Shown here in pieces: positions 7,732 to 16,573 of a stretch of 64,000 bases of DNA. The DNA comes from Spartobacteria bacterium UBA695 (GTDB taxonomy: Bacteria; Verrucomicrobiota; Verrucomicrobiia; Chthoniobacterales; Chthoniobacteraceae): assembly GCA_002298145.1 (NCBI GenBank), contig DBMP01000006.1, positions 248,001 through 312,000 on the forward strand, in the 5' to 3' direction. Both the position numbers and the translations under genes were made by a program. Each line of letters starts with the position of its first letter. The first letter of the stretch is position 1. The notes under the pieces are model-generated. The model had not been told where the DNA came from. It was given only the letters and a program-made list of their open reading frames with translations, and made no database searches.

Positions 7732-9234
7732 ATGAAGGTCCTGCTGTTGTACCCGGAGTTTCCCGACACCTTCTGGAGTTTTAAGCACGCCTTAAAATTC
7801 ATTGGTAAGAAAGCGGCGCTCCCTCCCTTGGGCTTGCTCACCGTGGCGGCGCTGCTGCCAAAACCATGGGCCAAGCGGCTCGTGGATACGAACCTGCGGA
7901 AGCTGCGCGAAAGCGACCTGGCCTGGGCCGATCTCGTGTTCATCAGCGCAATGATCGCCCAGCAATCCTCGGCGCTCGAACTCATCGCGCGGTGTCGCGT
8001 GGCAGGCAAAATTATCGTGGCGGGCGGCCCGCTCTTTACCCTGGGGCACGACCAGTTTCCGGGAGTGGACTATTTCGTGCTCAATGAGGCGGAGGTTACT
8101 TTGCCGCTGTTTTTGGAGGACTTCGAACGCAACACGGCCCGGCGCGTTTATGCTTCGAGCGAATTTCCGGACATCCGGCAGACGCCGCCCCCGCTCTGGG
8201 AACTGGCCGAGATGCGGCTGTATGCTTCGATGAGCGTACAGTTCTCGCGCGGCTGTCCATTTGACTGCGAGTTTTGCAATATTACCGCGATGTTCGGGCA
8301 TCGTCCGCGCACCAAGACAACGGCTCAGGTGATCGAAGAGCTCGATGCGCTCCGTCGGGCCGGTTGGAGCGGGGCGGTATTTTTCGTGGACGATAATTTC
8401 ATCGGGAATAAACGGGTGCTCAAGGAAGAGCTGCTACCGGCTCTCATCGAGTGGCAAAAACGCGGACGCGGCACCCCGTTTTTCACAGAGGCATCCATCA
8501 ACCTCGCCGACGATGAGGAGTTGATGCGGATGATGGTGGAGGCGGGCTTCAACCAAGTGTTTGTGGGCATCGAAACGCCGGAGGATGCGGGCCTCGCGGA
8601 GTGCAATAAGCGACAGAACCAAAAGCGCGACCTGGTCGCCGACGTGAAACGCATTCAGCGCGCGGGGCTGGAAGTCCAGGGCGGTTTTATCGTGGGGTTC
8701 GACAGCGACACCGCCGCGACTTTTGCGCAACAGATCGAGTTTATCCAAAAAAGCGGCATCGTTACGGCCATGGTCGGCCTCTTGCAAGCCATCCCCGGCA
8801 CCAAGCTTCACCAGAGGTTAAAAGCCGAAGGTCGGCTGACCGGCAAGACGACTGGCAACAATTTGGACGGAAGCACCAACTTCATCCCCCGCATGAACCG
8901 GGACCTATTGCGCGAAGGCTATAAGAGCCTCATGGGGTATATCTACGCGCCGGGGCCTTATTACCAGCGGATCCGCACCTTTCTACGGGAATACCGTCGG
9001 CCAGCCATTTCTGAGCCGTGGACCTGGCAGCATGTCCTGGCCTTTTTCCGCTCCATCTTGCGCCTCGGGATTTTTGGCCGCGAACGGTTCCAATACTGGA
9101 AATTGCTGCTCTGGACCTCTTTTCGCCGCCCTACTTTGCTCCCCTTGGCCATCGCCCTCTCCATCTTTGGCCACCACTTTCGCAAAACCTGCAAAGCCTT
9201 AGTGGAGACCCCAAAAACGGCGGTGTCTCCATGA
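7732..9234 (+). CDS. B12-binding-type radical SAM protein (DUF4070-like C-terminus)
   Basis: 500 residues. Residues 1 to about 140 resemble a cobalamin-binding fold, but the usual DxHxxG is absent (VDTNLRKL occupies that place). The radical SAM core has the CX3CX2C cluster C175, C179, C182 (RGCPFDCEFC), followed by an FFVDDNFIGNKR loop typical of this branch. The C-terminus, about 400-500, is basic and aromatic, as in DUF4070 proteins. Members of this group methylate or rearrange lipids and isoprenoids; hopanoid C-3 methylase HpnR is one of the better known relatives. With no hopanoid or methyltransferase genes nearby the substrate is open. A 4Fe-4S cluster and SAM cleavage are inferred from the motif alone. 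Confidence 0.75.
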   Translation: MKVLLLYPEFPDTFWSFKHALKFIGKKAALPPLGLLTVAALLPKPWAKRLVDTNLRKLRESDLAWADLVFISAMIAQQSSALELIARCRVAGKIIVAGGPLFTLGHDQFPGVDYFVLNEAEVTLPLFLEDFERNTARRVYASSEFPDIRQTPPPLWELAEMRLYASMSVQFSRGCPFDCEFCNITAMFGHRPRTKTTAQVIEELDALRRAGWSGAVFFVDDNFIGNKRVLKEELLPALIEWQKRGRGTPFFTEASINLADDEELMRMMVEAGFNQVFVGIETPEDAGLAECNKRQNQKRDLVADVKRIQRAGLEVQGGFIVGFDSDTAATFAQQIEFIQKSGIVTAMVGLLQAIPGTKLHQRLKAEGRLTGKTTGNNLDGSTNFIPRMNRDLLREGYKSLMGYIYAPGPYYQRIRTFLREYRRPAISEPWTWQHVLAFFRSILRLGIFGRERFQYWKLLLWTSFRRPTLLPLAIALSIFGHHFRKTCKALVETPKTAVSP

Positions 9235-9323
9235 GGTAACCGGCCTGCTCCGGTCTGCAAGCGGAGAGATCTTTCCTTTTCCAGCTGGATGCCGCGCGCC
9301 GGGCTCTGATAGGTTCTCCCATC

Positions 9324-10559
9324 ATGAGCCGTATCGTCATCGTGGGCGGGGGAGCCGCCGGTTTTTTTGCAGCCATTGCCTGCGCAGAGGCGTGCCCGCC
9401 GGGACGGGAGAGGCCGGAGGTGGTGCTCCTTGAAAAAGGGCGGCAGTTTCTCACCAAGGTCCGTGTCTCCGGCGGGGGGCGCTGCAACGTCACCCATGCG
9501 TGCTCCGATCCGCGCACCCTCGCTGCCCATTACCCTCGGGGCGGTCGGGCGTTGATCGCCGCGTTCTCGCGCTTCCAGCCCTCGGACACCGTGGATTGGT
9601 TTGCAGCCCGTGGCGTCAAGTTAAAGGCGGAAGGCGATGGCCGGATGTTTCCCGTGACCGACTCCTCGGAAACCATTGTCGATTGCCTGGTCCGCCAAGC
9701 CAGGTCCGCCGGGGTCGTCTTGAAAACGGACCTCGGCGTGGAGCGAATCGAACGGCTTCCGCAAGGGGGATTCAAGCTGGCGCTTTCCAATGGCGAAACG
9801 CTCGCGTGCGACCGGCTGCTGCTGGCCACCGGCGGTTGCCGCACGGATCACGGTTGCGCCCTGGCGACCTCCCTGGGGCACGCCGTGGAAGCGCCCGTGC
9901 CCTCGCTGTTCACCTTCCATATTGAAGAACCCTGGCTGCGGCACCTGGCCGGAGTTTCCGTCGCGGTGGTGGAAGCCTCCGTCCCCGGCACCAAGCTGCG
10001 GGAACAAGGGCCGCTCCTGGCAACGCACAGCGGCGTCAGCGGCCCCGTCATCCTGCGCCTCTCCGCGTGGGGCGCGCGCCTGCTGCACGAGCGCGGCTAC
10101 CGCTTCCCGCTGCATATTCACTGGCTGCCGCACTTGTCGGCGGAGACCATCGCCGCGGCACTCAAGGCCCGGAGCGAATCGCAGCCCGCCGCTTTCGTCA
10201 TCAAAACGCCCATCCGTCCCTTGCCCACGAGGCTCTGGGAAGCACTAGTAAAGAACGCAGGCATCCCACCGGAAACCCGCTGGGCCGCTTTCCCCCGCGC
10301 CGCGCTGCACCGCCTTGCCGAGCAGCTCACGCAAACCGAATTTCAGGTGACCAACAAAAGCTCCAACAAAGCAGAGTTTGTCACCTGCGGCGGGGTGCGT
10401 CTGGGCGAGGTTAACTTCAAGACCATGGAAAGCCGGATCGCCCCCGGGCTCTATTTCGCCGGGGAACTCCTGGATATCGACGGCCTCACCGGAGGGTTCA
10501 ATTTCCAGGCCGCGTGGACCACCGGATGGATCGCGGGGAACGCCATGGCCGCTGACTAG
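9324..10559 (+). CDS. HI0933-family NAD(P)/FAD-dependent oxidoreductase
   Basis: 411 residues. The Rossmann motif GGGAAGFFAAI starts at residue 7, and FLTKVRVSGGGRCNVTHA is the HI0933 family hallmark, so this is a flavoprotein related to YhiN and to the bile acid enzyme BaiN. The C-terminal GGVRLGEVNFKTMESR...GLYFAGELLDIDGLTGGFNFQ region is the family's conserved FAD-closing block. Cytoplasmic, no signal peptide; the physiological substrate is not known for most members. The last codons overlap the end of cydB (10556) by 4 bp on the opposite strand, so transcription converges here without room for a terminator. Confidence 0.8.
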   Translation: MSRIVIVGGGAAGFFAAIACAEACPPGRERPEVVLLEKGRQFLTKVRVSGGGRCNVTHACSDPRTLAAHYPRGGRALIAAFSRFQPSDTVDWFAARGVKLKAEGDGRMFPVTDSSETIVDCLVRQARSAGVVLKTDLGVERIERLPQGGFKLALSNGETLACDRLLLATGGCRTDHGCALATSLGHAVEAPVPSLFTFHIEEPWLRHLAGVSVAVVEASVPGTKLREQGPLLATHSGVSGPVILRLSAWGARLLHERGYRFPLHIHWLPHLSAETIAAALKARSESQPAAFVIKTPIRPLPTRLWEALVKNAGIPPETRWAAFPRAALHRLAEQLTQTEFQVTNKSSNKAEFVTCGGVRLGEVNFKTMESRIAPGLYFAGELLDIDGLTGGFNFQAAWTTGWIAGNAMAAD

Positions 10560-11581
10560 TATGATCTATCCGTAAGCGTCACTTTTCCACGAAATACATA
10601 ATAGACCGTCGCGGTATAGGCCACGACGATGGGCATGCCGATAAGGGCGACCCAGGCCATGAAGCGAAGCGATTTGTCCGTCGAGGATCCGTTGTAGATA
10701 TTCAAGCTATCCGCAACGTCCGGCGTGGAGAAAACCATGGTCGGGTAAACCGACGCGCCGAACAGGAGCATCAGCATGACCAGCGAAAGACACGAGCTCA
10801 CAAAGGCCCGCCCCTCATACCCCGGACCCTTTCGGACCTGGGCTGGGATATTGAGTGTTACCAGCAGGGCCACGAGGAAGATCGCACCCAAGATCCACGG
10901 GCGTTGAGCGAGCGCCGCCTGGATATGAGGACACGCAAACACGGTGACTCCGCTTAAAATCAGAAAACACCCCAGGTAGGCGGGAACCGTCAGCTTGGTC
11001 CACCGGGCCAGCTTCTCCTGCAAAGCGCCATCGGTCTTCAGCAAAAGATAAAGATTGGCGTGCATCACAAACAACGCCACCGCCGTAACTCCAACCAGCA
11101 ACGAGTAGGGATGGAGAAGCGAAAGGAAGCTGCCGGAGAAGTCGCGGCTGGCATCCAGCGGAATCCCCCAAACGATATTACCCAATGCCACGCCAATAAG
11201 CAGCGCGGAAGCCATGCTGCTGACCGAAAAAGCAACGTCCCACGTCGTGCGCCAGCCTCCTCCTTGCCGTTGGCTGCGGAATTCAATCGCCACGGCCCGA
11301 AAAATCAAAGCCACGAGCAGCAGCATGAAGGCGTCGTAAAATCCCGAGAATACCGTGGCATAAACATTCGGGAAGGCGGCAAACAGAGCGCCGCCGCCTG
11401 TCACCAGCCAGACCTCGTTGCCATCCCAGATCGGCCCGATGGCGTTGAGAAAGATCCGCCGCTCCTCATCCCCCTTCGCAAAAGGCAGCAATGCGCCAAC
11501 GCCAAGATCGAACCCATCCAGCATCGCGTAGCCCGTAAAAAGCACGCCCACCAGCACAAACCATAGTGTGTTCAAGTCCAT
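10556..11581 (-). CDS. cydB: Cytochrome bd quinol oxidase subunit II
   Basis: 341 residues with about nine membrane segments. The N-terminus MDLNTLWFVLVGVLFTGYAMLDGFDLGVGAL is the CydB signature (LDGFDLGVG). It partners CydA in a quinol:O2 oxidoreductase that reduces oxygen without pumping protons. Last gene of the seven-gene minus-strand operon; the CydA stop is 4 bp upstream of this start, so the subunits are made together. Convergent overlap of 4 bp with the HI0933-family gene. No small CydX-type subunit is seen immediately downstream. Confidence 0.9.
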   Translation of the reverse strand: MDLNTLWFVLVGVLFTGYAMLDGFDLGVGALLPFAKGDEERRIFLNAIGPIWDGNEVWLVTGGGALFAAFPNVYATVFSGFYDAFMLLLVALIFRAVAIEFRSQRQGGGWRTTWDVAFSVSSMASALLIGVALGNIVWGIPLDASRDFSGSFLSLLHPYSLLVGVTAVALFVMHANLYLLLKTDGALQEKLARWTKLTVPAYLGCFLILSGVTVFACPHIQAALAQRPWILGAIFLVALLVTLNIPAQVRKGPGYEGRAFVSSCLSLVMLMLLFGASVYPTMVFSTPDVADSLNIYNGSSTDKSLRFMAWVALIGMPIVVAYTATVYYVFRGKVTLTDRSY

Positions 11582-11585
11582 TGGC

Positions 11586-13232
11586 TTATTCCCCCGGGGT
11601 TTTGGTATTACCGGTCGTCTGCCGTCCTGCCTTCAACGAAAGCGGCCGCCACCGGTCCATCAGCCCGGCTCCCGATTCCGAGTCAACCGGTCCTTGTTGA
11701 ACAAACTTTACAAACAAGAAAACGAATAGAATTCCAAGGAGAAGATAGATGAACAAAAACATCAGGATCGAGCTGAGAACCTGCGGTATTTTGACGACGG
11801 CGGACATCGCATCATTCGTCTTAAGCACTTGATATACGATCCAGGGCTGGCGGCCCATTTCAGCGGTGAACCAGCCTGCTTGGATGGCAATCTGCGGCAG
11901 CACAGCCGAGACAACTAGCAGCCAGAGAAACGCACGGATGAGCTTCGACTGGGTGTTCCATAGTTGGCCGGAATACCAAAGCCAAAGCCCCAGCAGCGCG
12001 ATGCCGGTCAGCCCCATCCCGAGGGCAATCATGAGGTGATACGTCTGGAAGAGCACCGGCACATTGGGCCAATACGAGGGCCTTAGTTTGACTAGTTCCG
12101 CGGCGCTCGCCTCGGGATGCCGACGGCGCAGAAACTCATCCGACGGCAGAGACTCCAGCCCGGCGACCTCGGTTGCGCTGGCCGCAATCGGATGAAGAAA
12201 ATTCCCGGACACCAGAACGCTAAGCATCCCGGGAACGCGGAGCGCATCGGTCGTTACCCCGATGATCTCGCCCCGCGCATCCCGCTTCCATCGCGCAAAG
12301 CCCACGACGCCCAGCGGGGCTTCCGTTTGGGACTGCGCAAGGCCTTCCATCGCGGCAAGCTTGGTTGGTTGCAGGCGCGCCACTCCACGGGCCGTCGAGT
12401 CCGCCGCCTGCATTTGGAGCAAGCACGCCACCACGGCAACCACCAGGCCCAGCTTGACCGATGCCCGCGCGACGTCGATATTCCGCCCCCGCAGCAACCA
12501 CCAGGCGCTAACGGCGATCACAAGAAACGCCCCCGCGATCCAGCATGCCAGGACGGTATGAGCAAGCCGGTCGAGCGTAGACGGGTTCAGGATCGCGGCA
12601 TAAATGCTATCGACCACGGCGCGCACCTGATGCAAATCTTCCGGCCGGACGACATAGTCCGCGGGAAGCACCGTTTCCCGGACCGTATAGGCGATCGGCC
12701 CCAGGTCAGCATTCATCGGAAACTGCTGACCGCTCGCAGTGAGCTTGATTTGTTTTGCCAAGTGATAACCCGCCGGAGTTTGCATCCATGAATTGGCCAC
12801 CAAAATCCAGATAGCGCTGAAATGCGCCCCCAGCGCAACCATGCATGTGGAAAAAAAGTGCATGCGTGGGCCGATCTTATTCCAGCCAAAGAGCAGCAGC
12901 GCGAGAAAGCCCGATTCGAGGAAGAACGCATAGATGCCCTCGATGGCCAGCGGGCTGCCAAAGATGTCGCCGACAAAGCGCGCATAGCGAGCCCAGTTGG
13001 TCCCGAACTGGAATTCCATGGGGATGCCGGTGGCAACCCCGATCGCGAAGATGAGCCCAAAAACCCGCGTCCAAAAGCGCGACATGGTCAGGTAAACCGG
13101 GTTCCCCGTGCGCAACCGCAGCCCTTGCATCATAACGAGCATCAGCCCCAGCCCAATGCTCATCGGCGGAAACAGAAAATGAAACGCAACCGTCAGGGCA
13201 AACTGGATACGGGAAAGAATCTCAACATTCAT
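11586..13232 (-). CDS. cydA: Cytochrome bd quinol oxidase subunit I
   Basis: 548 residues, nine or so membrane helices. Heme-binding H18 (TVAFHFLFPP), the quinol-site block QPTKLAAMEG (conserved Lys and Glu), the Met in QTYHLMIALG and the GRQPWIV motif after it are all visible, as in known CydA proteins. The enzyme takes electrons from quinol and reduces oxygen with very high affinity. Encoded 57 bp downstream of the NDH-2 gene and 4 bp before cydB. The neighbourhood (glycosidase, sugar oxidoreductases, NDH-2) suggests that this oxidase is dedicated to clearing electrons from carbohydrate oxidation. High oxygen affinity and cyanide tolerance are family inferences, not visible facts. Confidence 0.93.
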   Translation of the reverse strand: MNVEILSRIQFALTVAFHFLFPPMSIGLGLMLVMMQGLRLRTGNPVYLTMSRFWTRVFGLIFAIGVATGIPMEFQFGTNWARYARFVGDIFGSPLAIEGIYAFFLESGFLALLLFGWNKIGPRMHFFSTCMVALGAHFSAIWILVANSWMQTPAGYHLAKQIKLTASGQQFPMNADLGPIAYTVRETVLPADYVVRPEDLHQVRAVVDSIYAAILNPSTLDRLAHTVLACWIAGAFLVIAVSAWWLLRGRNIDVARASVKLGLVVAVVACLLQMQAADSTARGVARLQPTKLAAMEGLAQSQTEAPLGVVGFARWKRDARGEIIGVTTDALRVPGMLSVLVSGNFLHPIAASATEVAGLESLPSDEFLRRRHPEASAAELVKLRPSYWPNVPVLFQTYHLMIALGMGLTGIALLGLWLWYSGQLWNTQSKLIRAFLWLLVVSAVLPQIAIQAGWFTAEMGRQPWIVYQVLKTNDAMSAVVKIPQVLSSILMFLFIYLLLGILFVFLFVKFVQQGPVDSESGAGLMDRWRPLSLKAGRQTTGNTKTPGE

Positions 13233-13289
13233 GCGCAGATTTCGGGGTTATAGTCATTTCGCCCACGACGCTCGCCGCGGCCCTCAAAA

Positions 13290-14573
13290 TCATGGGTCCG
13301 GGTTGTCATGCCCGGCAGCTTCCTCATCGCTCAAGATGATACGTTTGCCGCGTTTGTGGGTAAGAAGATTCCATCCCCATTCCACAAACGTACTAGTCTT
13401 TTCTTCGCTGCCATTGAGCAAAGCCAGGTGAACCCCCAGCCAAGCCAGCCACGCAACCCGCCCGGTCAGCGTTCCGCCGGTGGGCAACTCCACAACCGCC
13501 GCACCCCGGCCCACCTGCGCCATGGTCCCCTTGTCCAGATACTTAAAGGGTTCGGCCGCCTTGCCCGCAACCAAAGAGGCAATCGTTTCCCCAATGTGGC
13601 GGCCTGCCTGAAGCGCCGTTGCGCCCAAGCCCGGCAACACCTTGCCGGTTTCGCCGTCAGTCATCGCCGCAATGTCGCCAATGGCAAATACGCCGGGGTG
13701 ATCTTTCACCTGAAGATCAGGGCCCACGGGAATTCGTCCCCCGTGGCCCAGCGGCACGCCCAAGGAATTCACGATCGGATTTGCCTGAAGTCCCGCCGCC
13801 CAAACTAGCGTATGCGTCTTGACGGTTTCGCCGCTTGATAACTCAATGCTCGCTGGATCCACCTTACTCACTCCAACCCCGGTATGCACCTGCACTCCGC
13901 GCTCCTCCAGCGCTTGCTGGGCATAGCTTTGAAGCTTCGCCTCAAATGGTGCCAGCAGATGTGGCGATCTCTCGTAGAGAATCACTTGCGCCTTCTCCAC
14001 CGGGAGATTCGGATAGTCTTCCTTCAACTCGGCGCGCAACAACTCCGCCAGCGCACCGGAGAATTCCACCCCCGTCGCGCCCCCTCCCACCACGCAGAAA
14101 TTCAGCGCGCCGTCGTCAATGAGCGCCGGGTTTTTATCCACCGCCTCGAAGGTTTCCAAAATATGCTTCTTGAGCCGGATGGCATCGTCCATCGTGTAGA
14201 GTGGGAAGGCGGATTGATCCGCGCCCGGTGTGTGGAAGAAGTTGACCACCGCGCCAAGCGCGATGACTAGATAGTCGTACAAAACGGGGCCCAGGCCTTC
14301 CACTTCCACGGTCTTGTGCGCCAAGTCGATGCCGCTGGCCGTGGCTTGGTGAAATTCAATATTGGTGTGGCCGTGCAACAGATCGCGGACCGGGAAGCCG
14401 ATGTCTTCGGGGCCCAATTCGTCCGTGGCCACCTGGTAGAGCAATGGCTGGAATGTGTGGTAATCGCGCTTGTCGATGATCGTAATTTGAACATCCGCAT
14501 CACGCAGCTTCCGCACAGCGCCAATGCCGCCGAAGCCCGTCCCTAGAATCACGACGTGAGGTTGACTAGACAT
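13290..14573 (-). CDS. ndh: Type II NADH:quinone oxidoreductase (NDH-2)
   Basis: 427 residues. Two nucleotide-binding motifs, GTGFGGIGAV near the N-terminus for FAD and VVGGGATGVEFSGALAE near residue 165 for NADH, and the FHTFQPLLYQVA segment (DYHTFQPLLYQ) near 40 are those of the NDH-2 flavoproteins. It transfers electrons from NADH to quinone at the inner face of the membrane without pumping ions. It lies 3 bp after the SDR gene and just upstream of cydA, which makes a direct path from NADH to quinol to oxygen within a single operon. A closely related ferredoxin- or thioredoxin-reductase-like role cannot be excluded, but the context is persuasive. Confidence 0.85.
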   Translation of the reverse strand: MSSQPHVVILGTGFGGIGAVRKLRDADVQITIIDKRDYHTFQPLLYQVATDELGPEDIGFPVRDLLHGHTNIEFHQATASGIDLAHKTVEVEGLGPVLYDYLVIALGAVVNFFHTPGADQSAFPLYTMDDAIRLKKHILETFEAVDKNPALIDDGALNFCVVGGGATGVEFSGALAELLRAELKEDYPNLPVEKAQVILYERSPHLLAPFEAKLQSYAQQALEERGVQVHTGVGVSKVDPASIELSSGETVKTHTLVWAAGLQANPIVNSLGVPLGHGGRIPVGPDLQVKDHPGVFAIGDIAAMTDGETGKVLPGLGATALQAGRHIGETIASLVAGKAAEPFKYLDKGTMAQVGRGAAVVELPTGGTLTGRVAWLAWLGVHLALLNGSEEKTSTFVEWGWNLLTHKRGKRIILSDEEAAGHDNPDP

Positions 14574-14576
14574 AAC

Positions 14577-15344
14577 CTAAAGGCCGGGGCTGCTGTGCAT
14601 CATGCCGCCATCTGCAAACACAGTGGTTGCGGTCATATAGCTTGCGCCATCGCCCGCCAGGAACGCGACGACACTAGCGATCTCTTCCGGCTTGGCCATG
14701 CGGCCCAGGGGAATCGCCGCGTCGAGATGTTTCATCAGCGCCGGGTCCTTCATGGTGGAAAGATTGATCGGCGTGGCGACCGCTCCCGGGCCCACCCCCA
14801 CCACCAGGATATTGTGGGTAGCTAGTTCGACGCCCGCCGTCCGCGTGAGCATCCGCATTCCGCCTTTGGAAAGACAGTAGGCCGTGTTTCCCGGCATCGG
14901 CCAGTCCTCATGCACTGAAGTAATGTTGATGATCCGGCCGCCTCCGCCCTGCTTGATCATTTGCAGCGCCGCGAGCTGGGTGCCAAAGAATGCGCTCTTT
15001 AGGTTAATCTCCAGAACCTTCTCGTATTGCGCCTCCGTTGTGTCGAGAACCGACGTGCGGGTTTCGACCCCGGCGTTGTTTACCATTATGTCCACCCGCC
15101 CAAATTTTTGCACTGCCGCATCCACGAGTTTCTGCAAATCCGCGACCTTGCTGACATCCGCATCCACCCCGATGGCTTGATCGCCCAATGCCGCGATCTT
15201 CTGCTCCAGGGCCTCGGTTGCCTCCGGGTGCGCTACATAATCAATGACGACATTCGCGCCTTGTTGCGCCAATTCCAGCGTAATGGACATCCCAATGCCA
15301 CTGTTGCCGCCCGTCACAATTGCCACTTTGCCTTTAAGACTCAT
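14577..15344 (-). CDS. SDR family oxidoreductase, glucose 1-dehydrogenase-like
   Basis: 255 residues. The cofactor site is TGGNSGIG near residue 11, NNAG near 90, the catalytic Ser lies in INITSVHE and the YxxxK pair in YCLSKGG. The overall pattern follows bacterial glucose 1-dehydrogenases (NAD(P)-linked oxidation of D-glucose to gluconolactone), though many SDR enzymes with similar motifs act on other sugars or polyols. A strong AAAGGAG lies 7 nt before the ATG. The start overlaps the MFS stop by 4 bp, and the NDH-2 gene follows 3 bp later. NADH made here can be re-oxidised by the next gene's product. Confidence 0.75.
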   Translation of the reverse strand: MSLKGKVAIVTGGNSGIGMSITLELAQQGANVVIDYVAHPEATEALEQKIAALGDQAIGVDADVSKVADLQKLVDAAVQKFGRVDIMVNNAGVETRTSVLDTTEAQYEKVLEINLKSAFFGTQLAALQMIKQGGGGRIINITSVHEDWPMPGNTAYCLSKGGMRMLTRTAGVELATHNILVVGVGPGAVATPINLSTMKDPALMKHLDAAIPLGRMAKPEEIASVVAFLAGDGASYMTATTVFADGGMMHSSPGL

Positions 15345-16573
15345 ATGGGTTCTCCTTTGTTATTAATATGATCGGATATTCCACTTTGCGTAAGTTGCAA
15401 GCGCACGACGCTAAAGGAAAGAACCGCCAGCGTGAGCGCTACGAGAGCCGTACCACCGTAGATGGAGCTTAGGCTCAAGCCCGCCGTTCCCTGCAAGGGC
15501 CCCACACCAAAGGCCGCGATGCCGAATCCCATTTCGTAGAAGGCAATCAGGTAACCCGCCACCGAGGTCGATATCGTCGTCAGCTCTTTTTGGCCAAAAC
15601 TGATGGTGAGCGGCAGCAAGGCCGAGCAGCCCAGGCCAGCCAAGGCAAAGGCCGAAATTCCAAACGCCGGTTGGTCTTTTGGGAGTAGGGCAATCACGAT
15701 CAGCGCGCAAGCAATTACAGCGGGAAGAAGGCGGTAGCAGTTGCTTTCGGAGAACCACTGATGGATCGCCGCGAACAAAATGCGACCCAAAGTTACCAGC
15801 GCCCAGAAACCGGTCAGCGCCAGGGAAGCTGCCGTAACGCTCGAACCCAAGTCACGCGTCATATAGAGCGTCGCCCAATTTCCGTTGACGGTCTCTACGA
15901 CCCCATAGAGCAGCACAAATGCGGCATACAGCCAAAAACGCCGGGGAACGGATCCCCCCGCCCTCTCCTGCGAATCGGCATCCTGGGCCGCAATCCGAAG
16001 CGGCAGACCGAGGCTGAAGAATAGTAGGCCAACAAGCAGCGCCCCCACGAGAACGGGCAACCCCCACCAGATGCCCAAGCCCACAAAGAGCGCGATGAAG
16101 ACAGGGGCCAATGCAGTTCCCACCCCCAGAAGTGCGTTCAAAATCAATACCGCGGAGTCGACTCTCTGAGGAAAGAACGCCGCGGTGTAGGTGTTCAGAA
16201 CCGAGGTCGTCAGACCAAATCCAATTCCCAAAACCGTCGTCGCGGCGAGTAACACTCCGTAAGCCACTCCAGAATAACCCGTGAGGTACTGGCTCAAAAA
16301 CAGCAGCGCCATGGAGACGGCGTTTGCCACAAGACCGGCGAGAAAGATCTGCTTAATGCCGAGCCAACGGGCAAGCGTTCCGCTGAAGAGAGCCGCCGCA
16401 ATGGCCATGAGGGCCTGAGGCAAAAAGATGGCCCCGTAGGCCGAGCTGGATAGTCCGTAATACCTGCTGCTGGTGAAGATCGCGCCCGCAGCAGGGAAAG
16501 TAACAAGCGCAACACCCTGCACCGCCGCCGCGGCGTAGACGGAAGCGACTTCGCTGGGGCGGCCTCTGCTCAT
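15341..16573 (-). CDS. MFS transporter, probably for a sugar or its oxidation product
   Basis: 410 residues with about twelve hydrophobic segments and a central cytoplasmic loop (about 195-215, DADSQERAGGSVPRR). The helix 1 to 2 loop has RYYGLSSSAYGAIFLPQ, and the halves show the typical MFS pseudo-repeat (GLTTSVLNTYTAAFFP on the N side). Position in the operon, between a GMC oxidoreductase and a glucose dehydrogenase, argues for uptake or release of a sugar or sugar acid; the sequence does not show the substrate. Both ends overlap the neighbouring genes by 4 bp, so translation is coupled through three genes in a row. Confidence 0.7.
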   Translation of the reverse strand: MSRGRPSEVASVYAAAAVQGVALVTFPAAGAIFTSSRYYGLSSSAYGAIFLPQALMAIAAALFSGTLARWLGIKQIFLAGLVANAVSMALLFLSQYLTGYSGVAYGVLLAATTVLGIGFGLTTSVLNTYTAAFFPQRVDSAVLILNALLGVGTALAPVFIALFVGLGIWWGLPVLVGALLVGLLFFSLGLPLRIAAQDADSQERAGGSVPRRFWLYAAFVLLYGVVETVNGNWATLYMTRDLGSSVTAASLALTGFWALVTLGRILFAAIHQWFSESNCYRLLPAVIACALIVIALLPKDQPAFGISAFALAGLGCSALLPLTISFGQKELTTISTSVAGYLIAFYEMGFGIAAFGVGPLQGTAGLSLSSIYGGTALVALTLAVLSFSVVRLQLTQSGISDHINNKGEPI

